From: an uncultured Burkholderiales bacterium
GTDB lineage: Bacteria; Pseudomonadota; Gammaproteobacteria; Burkholderiales; Burkholderiaceae_C
DNA: 26,455 nucleotides
Assembly: GCA_903871865.1 (NCBI GenBank)
Contig: CAIQIL010000142.1
Location: forward strand, 1 to 26,455
Direction of reading: 5' to 3'
The notes beneath the pieces are model-generated. The model was not told the origin of the DNA and made no database searches. It saw only the letters and a list, made by a program, of their open reading frames with translations. The translations under genes and the position numbers were made by a program. This document shows, piece after piece, positions 23,040 to 26,455 of this stretch. Position 1 is the stretch's first letter, and each line of letters begins with the position of its first letter.

Positions 23040-24239
23040 TCACATCACGGCTTTGATGGCCGCGGCCACGCCCTGGATGTTGCCGGAGTTCAGCGCGGCC
23101 ACGCAGATGCGGCCGGAGTCCACGCCGTACACGCCGAACTCGGCGCGCAGGCGCTGCATCTGGTCTGCGTTCAGGCCGGAGTAGCTGAACATGCCCTTCT
23201 GGCGGGTGATGTAGCTCAGGTCGCCCTGCACGCCGGCGGCGCTCAGTTCCTTGACCAGCGCCGTGCGCATCAGCTTGATGCGGTCGCGCATCTCGGCCAG
23301 CTCGTCTTCCCACATCTTGCGCAGCTCGGGGCTGTTCAGGACGGTGGCGACCACCTGGGCGCCGTGCGTCGGCGGGTTGGAGTAGTTGGTGCGGATGACG
23401 CGCTTGAGCTGGCTCAGCACGCGGCCCGATTCCTCGGCCGATTCGCTCACGATGCTCAGGGCGCCGACGCGCTCGCCGTACAGCGAGAAGCTCTTGGAGA
23501 AGCTGGTGGACACGAAGAAGCTCAGGCCCGACTCCAGGAACTTGATGACGACCTGGCCGTCCTCAGCAATGCCGTTGCCGAAGCCTTGGTAGGCCATGTC
23601 CAGGAAGGGCACCAGGCCACCCGCCTGGATCACGGCGATGACCTCGTCCCACTGGGCGTCGGTCAGGTCGTAGCCGGTCGGGTTGTGGCAGCAGGCGTGC
23701 AGCAGCACGATGGTGCCGGCCTTGGAGGACTTCAGCTTGGCGATCAGGCCGTCGAAGTGGATGCCACGGTTGGCGGCGTCGTAGTACGGGTACACGTCCA
23801 CGGGGAAGCCGGCCGATTCGAACAGGGCGCGGTGGTTTTCCCAGCTCGGGTCCGAGATCAGGACCTGCGCATCGGGGTTCAGGCGCTTGAGGAAGTCGGC
23901 GCCCAGCTTCAGGCCGCCGGTGCCGCCGATGGCCTGGGCCGTGGCGATGCGACCGGCCTTGACCGCGGGGTGCTCGGCACCGAAGACCAGGCCTTGCACG
24001 GCCTTGTCATAGGCCACGATGCCGTCGATGGGCAGGTAGCCGCGGGCCTTGGGGGCCTCGGACATCTGCTTTTCAGCGGCGGCCACGCACTTCAGCAAGG
24101 GCAGCTTGCCCTGGTCGTCGGTGTAGACGCCCACGCCGAGGTTGACCTTCTTGGGGTTGGGGTCGGCGTTGAACTGTTCGTTGAGGCCCAGGATGGGGTC
24201 GCGGGGGGCCATTTCAACGGAAGCGAACAATGAAGCCAT
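23040..24239 (-). CDS. aspartate/aromatic amino acid aminotransferase (class I, PLP)
   Basis: This 399-residue cytoplasmic enzyme transfers amino groups between aspartate or aromatic amino acids and 2-oxoacids. It belongs to the AspC/TyrB subgroup Ia. Landmarks are LGVGVYTDDQGKLPLL at the N-terminus, HACCHNPTGYDLT, the PLP lysine Lys249 in STSFSKSFSLYGERVG, SNPPTHGA and the C-terminal GMFSYSGL and GVDSGRICVAALN. Length equals the E. coli enzymes. Sequence alone cannot separate AspC from TyrB specificity. The start at 24239 is the family-consistent MASLFASVEMAPRDPI; the open frame upstream to 24440 is divergent-promoter DNA. A terminator follows. Confidence 0.95.
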   Translation of the reverse strand: MASLFASVEMAPRDPILGLNEQFNADPNPKKVNLGVGVYTDDQGKLPLLKCVAAAEKQMSEAPKARGYLPIDGIVAYDKAVQGLVFGAEHPAVKAGRIATAQAIGGTGGLKLGADFLKRLNPDAQVLISDPSWENHRALFESAGFPVDVYPYYDAANRGIHFDGLIAKLKSSKAGTIVLLHACCHNPTGYDLTDAQWDEVIAVIQAGGLVPFLDMAYQGFGNGIAEDGQVVIKFLESGLSFFVSTSFSKSFSLYGERVGALSIVSESAEESGRVLSQLKRVIRTNYSNPPTHGAQVVATVLNSPELRKMWEDELAEMRDRIKLMRTALVKELSAAGVQGDLSYITRQKGMFSYSGLNADQMQRLRAEFGVYGVDSGRICVAALNSGNIQGVAAAIKAVM

Positions 24240-24378
24240 TCGAGCGGTCTCCGGTCGGTTGAGATAAGCTGAAAGATTCGCCGCCCAGTGCGCCCCATCT
24301 TGTTGACACGGGTGCCGCGGCGACCAGCTTTCAGTGCCCGGTAGGGGCAAACCCATTATTTTAGCCAAAGCGCCCCGG

Positions 24379-26455
24379 ATGTCAGATCCCATTTCCCTTG
24401 AGGGGGTCAAGTTGCCCTCAGCCAACCGTTCAGGCGTCACGGAATCCGGCGCGGGCGAGCCCGTGCCCGACGGTGAGTTCGTGCGCTTCGAGAACTCGCC
24501 CTTCGAGCTGTACCAGCCCTACCCACCGGCGGGCGACCAGCCGACCGCCATCGCCCAGCTCTGCGAGGGCATCGAAGACGGCCTGAGCTACCAGACCCTG
24601 CTGGGCGTGACCGGCTCGGGCAAGACCTTCACCATGGCCAACGTCATCGCCCGCGAAGGCCGTCCGGCCATCGTCTTCGCGCCCAACAAGACGCTGGCCG
24701 CGCAGCTCTACGCCGAGTTCCGCGAGTTCTTCCCGCACAACGCCGTCGAGTACTTCGTCAGCTACTACGACTACTACCAGCCTGAGGCCTACGTCCCGCA
24801 GCGCGACCTGTTCATCGAGAAGGACAGCGCCATCAACGAGGCCATCGAGCAGATGCGGTTGAGCACCACCAAGAGCCTGCTGGAGCGCCGCGACGTCGTC
24901 ATCGTGGCCACCGTCTCGGCCATCTACGGCATCGGCAAGCCCGAGGACTACATGCAGATGGTGCTGATCGCCCGCGTGGGCGACAAGATGGGCCAGCGCG
25001 ACGTCATCGCCCAGCTCATCCGCATGCAGTACAAGCGCAACGACATGGAGTTCGGGCGCGGCACCTTCCGCGTGCGCGGCGACACCATCGACGTCTTCCC
25101 GGCCGAACACTCCGAGCTGGCCGTGCGCCTCGAACTCTTCGACGACGAGATCGACAGCATCCAGCTCTTCGACCCGCTCACTGGGCGCATCCGCCAGAAG
25201 ATCCCGCGCTTCACCATCTACCCGTCCAGCCACTACGTGACCCCGCGCGAGCGCGTGCTGGTGGCCATCGAGGGCATCAAGGAAGAGCTCAACCAGCGCG
25301 TCAAGCAGCTGGTGGGCGACGGCAAGCTGGTCGAGGCGCAGCGCCTGGAGCAGCGCACCCGCTTTGACCTGGAGATGTTGCAGGAAGTCGGCCACTGCAA
25401 GGGCATCGAGAACTACACCCGCCACCTCTCGGGCGCCAACCCCGGTGACCCGCCGCCCACGCTGGTGGACTACATGCCGCCCGACGCGCTGATGTTCCTG
25501 GACGAAAGCCACGTCATGATCGGCCAACTGGGCGGCATGTACAACGGCGACCGCGCCCGCAAGACCACGCTGGTGGAATATGGTTTCCGCCTGCCTTCGG
25601 CGCTCGACAACCGCCCGCTGAAGTTCGAAGAGTTCGAGGGCAAGATGCGCCAGGTCGTGTTCGTCACGGCCACGCCCGCGGCTTACGAGCAGCAGCACAG
25701 CGGCCAGATCGTCGAGCAGGTGGTGCGTCCCACCGGCCTGCTGGACCCGATCGTGGAGGTGCGCCCCGCCACCCACCAGGTGGACGACGTCCTGCAGGAA
25801 ATCCACATCCGCGTGCAGAAAAGCGAGCGTGTGCTGATCACCACGCTGACCAAGCGCATGGCAGAGCAGCTCACCGACTACCTGACGGAAAACGGCGTGA
25901 AGGTGCGTTACCTGCACTCCGACATCGACACCGTGGAGCGCGTGGAAATCCTGCGCGACCTGCGCCTGGGCGTGTTCGACGTGCTGGTGGGCATCAACCT
26001 GCTGCGCGAGGGCCTGGACATCCCCGAGGTCTCGCTGGTGGCCATCCTCGATGCCGACAAGGAAGGCTTCCTGCGCAGCGAGCGCAGCCTGATCCAGACC
26101 ATCGGGCGGACGGCGCGCAACCAGCATGGCCGGGCCATTTTGTACGCCGACAAAGTCACCGAGTCCATGCGCAAGGCCATGGGCGAAACCGAGCGCCGCC
26201 GCACCAAGCAGATCGCGCACAACGAGGCGAACGGCATCACGCCGCGCACCATCAACAAGAAGGTCAAGGAGCTGATCGACGGGGTGATGTCGAACGCCGC
26301 CAAGGACGACCTCAAGGCCGCCGAGGCGCTGGTCAAGTCGATGGAGGGCACCGAGGCCCTGTCCGAGCGCGACCTGGGCAAGCGCATCAAGCAGCTGGAA
26401 AAAGACATGCTGGAGGCCGCCCGCGCCCTGGACTTCGAGAAGGCCGCCCGTTTGC
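24379..26455 (+). CDS. uvrB: UvrB, excinuclease ABC subunit B (3' end outside the window)
   Basis: UvrB is the damage-verifying helicase-like subunit of UvrABC nucleotide excision repair. About 692 residues are visible, and the gene runs off the right edge. Landmarks: [13 protein letters not shown], Walker [12 protein letters not shown] (Lys82), the beta-hairpin [13 protein letters not shown], Walker [12 protein letters not shown] near residue 372, motif [12 protein letters not shown], and [20 protein letters not shown] with QTIGRTARN. The C-terminal UvrC-binding helix ([10 protein letters not shown]) is just beginning at the edge. The N-terminus is about 37 residues longer than in E. coli before Walker A, as in other betaproteobacteria. 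ATG 24379 lacks a good ribosome binding site, whereas an in-frame TTG at 24412 has one. No SOS box was seen. Confidence 0.97.
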   Translation, partial: MSDPISLEGVKLPSANRSGVTESGAGEPVPDGEFVRFENSPFELYQPYPPAGDQPTAIAQLCEGIEDGLSYQTLLGVTGSGKTFTMANVIAREGRPAIVFAPNKTLAAQLYAEFREFFPHNAVEYFVSYYDYYQPEAYVPQRDLFIEKDSAINEAIEQMRLSTTKSLLERRDVVIVATVSAIYGIGKPEDYMQMVLIARVGDKMGQRDVIAQLIRMQYKRNDMEFGRGTFRVRGDTIDVFPAEHSELAVRLELFDDEIDSIQLFDPLTGRIRQKIPRFTIYPSSHYVTPRERVLVAIEGIKEELNQRVKQLVGDGKLVEAQRLEQRTRFDLEMLQEVGHCKGIENYTRHLSGANPGDPPPTLVDYMPPDALMFLDESHVMIGQLGGMYNGDRARKTTLVEYGFRLPSALDNRPLKFEEFEGKMRQVVFVTATPAAYEQQHSGQIVEQVVRPTGLLDPIVEVRPATHQVDDVLQEIHIRVQKSERVLITTLTKRMAEQLTDYLTENGVKVRYLHSDIDTVERVEILRDLRLGVFDVLVGINLLREGLDIPEVSLVAILDADKEGFLRSERSLIQTIGRTARNQHGRAILYADKVTESMRKAMGETERRRTKQIAHNEANGITPRTINKKVKELIDGVMSNAAKDDLKAAEALVKSMEGTEALSERDLGKRIKQLEKDMLEAARALDFEKAARL
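24400..24414 (+). promoter_or_regulatory. strong ribosome binding site before an in-frame TTG in uvrB
   Basis: GAGGGGG (24400-24406) lies five bases upstream of TTG 24412-24414, which is in frame with uvrB (codon 12 of the ATG-start version). The ATG at 24379 has no comparable site, so TTG may be the true start. Confidence 0.5.

Noticed and set aside
24303..24331. Perfect TTGACA as a uvrB promoter -35 box
   Set aside because: No acceptable -10 hexamer lies 16-18 bases downstream (AGCTTT or GCTTTC), so I do not call a promoter.
24240..24378. LexA/SOS box in front of uvrB
   Set aside because: No CTGT-N8-ACAG-like sequence was found by eye in the divergent region.
24430..26220. 596-codon minus-strand open frame opposite uvrB
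   Set aside because: It is antisense to an unmistakable UvrB and consists of His/Ala/Val/Asp-rich repeats expected from reverse reading of GC-rich codons.

Overview
The window looks like chromosomal DNA from a high-GC (mid-60s percent by eye) betaproteobacterium, probably Burkholderiales of the Leptothrix/Rubrivivax/Comamonadaceae kind. The pointers are an intracellular PHA depolymerase very close to the Cupriavidus PhaZ1 type, a free-standing soluble RsxB ferredoxin, two PEP-CTERM surface proteins, a betaproteobacterial UvrB N-terminus, and strong third-position G/C bias that produces long antisense shadow frames. I saw no tRNA, rRNA, CRISPR array, transposase or phage gene. This placement is from recognition of protein families, not from a search.

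Left part (1-5.8 kb): mostly housekeeping on the minus strand. It holds a HIT-family hydrolase, a 2Fe-2S/flavin reductase, one plus-strand NAD-dependent epimerase-like protein, endonuclease III (nth), and a lemA-TPM-TPM set preceded by a small unknown protein.

Middle (5.8-14.4 kb): secreted and storage functions. An ExeM/NucH-type extracellular nuclease is followed 35 bp later by a PEP-CTERM protein. Next come soluble RsxB, the PHA depolymerase, and on the plus strand a secreted copper-radical oxidase (galactose/glyoxal oxidase family) with the copper and Tyr-Cys residues intact. It converges on a second PEP-CTERM gene across a strong bidirectional terminator.

Right-centre (14.4-22.9 kb): the most unusual stretch. 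A 789-residue secreted PHP-superfamily metallo-hydrolase candidate comes first, with a hairpin after it. Then five tightly packed plus-strand genes follow: a Tat-exported PCu(A)C-like protein that appears to have lost its copper ligands, a membrane-anchored PpiC-like protein, a HupE/UreJ-type metal permease, a 2OG-Fe(II)-oxygenase-like protein and a membrane protein fused to a spermidine-synthase-like domain. The last gene is split by a +1 frameshift exactly at a run of ten Gs, so it is a sequencing error, a pseudogene or a phase-variable switch. My inference is that this is an envelope metal-handling and metalloenzyme module. Its substrate is unknown.

Right end (22.9-26.5 kb): an aromatic/aspartate aminotransferase on the minus strand with a textbook terminator, and, divergently, uvrB, which runs off the end of the window.
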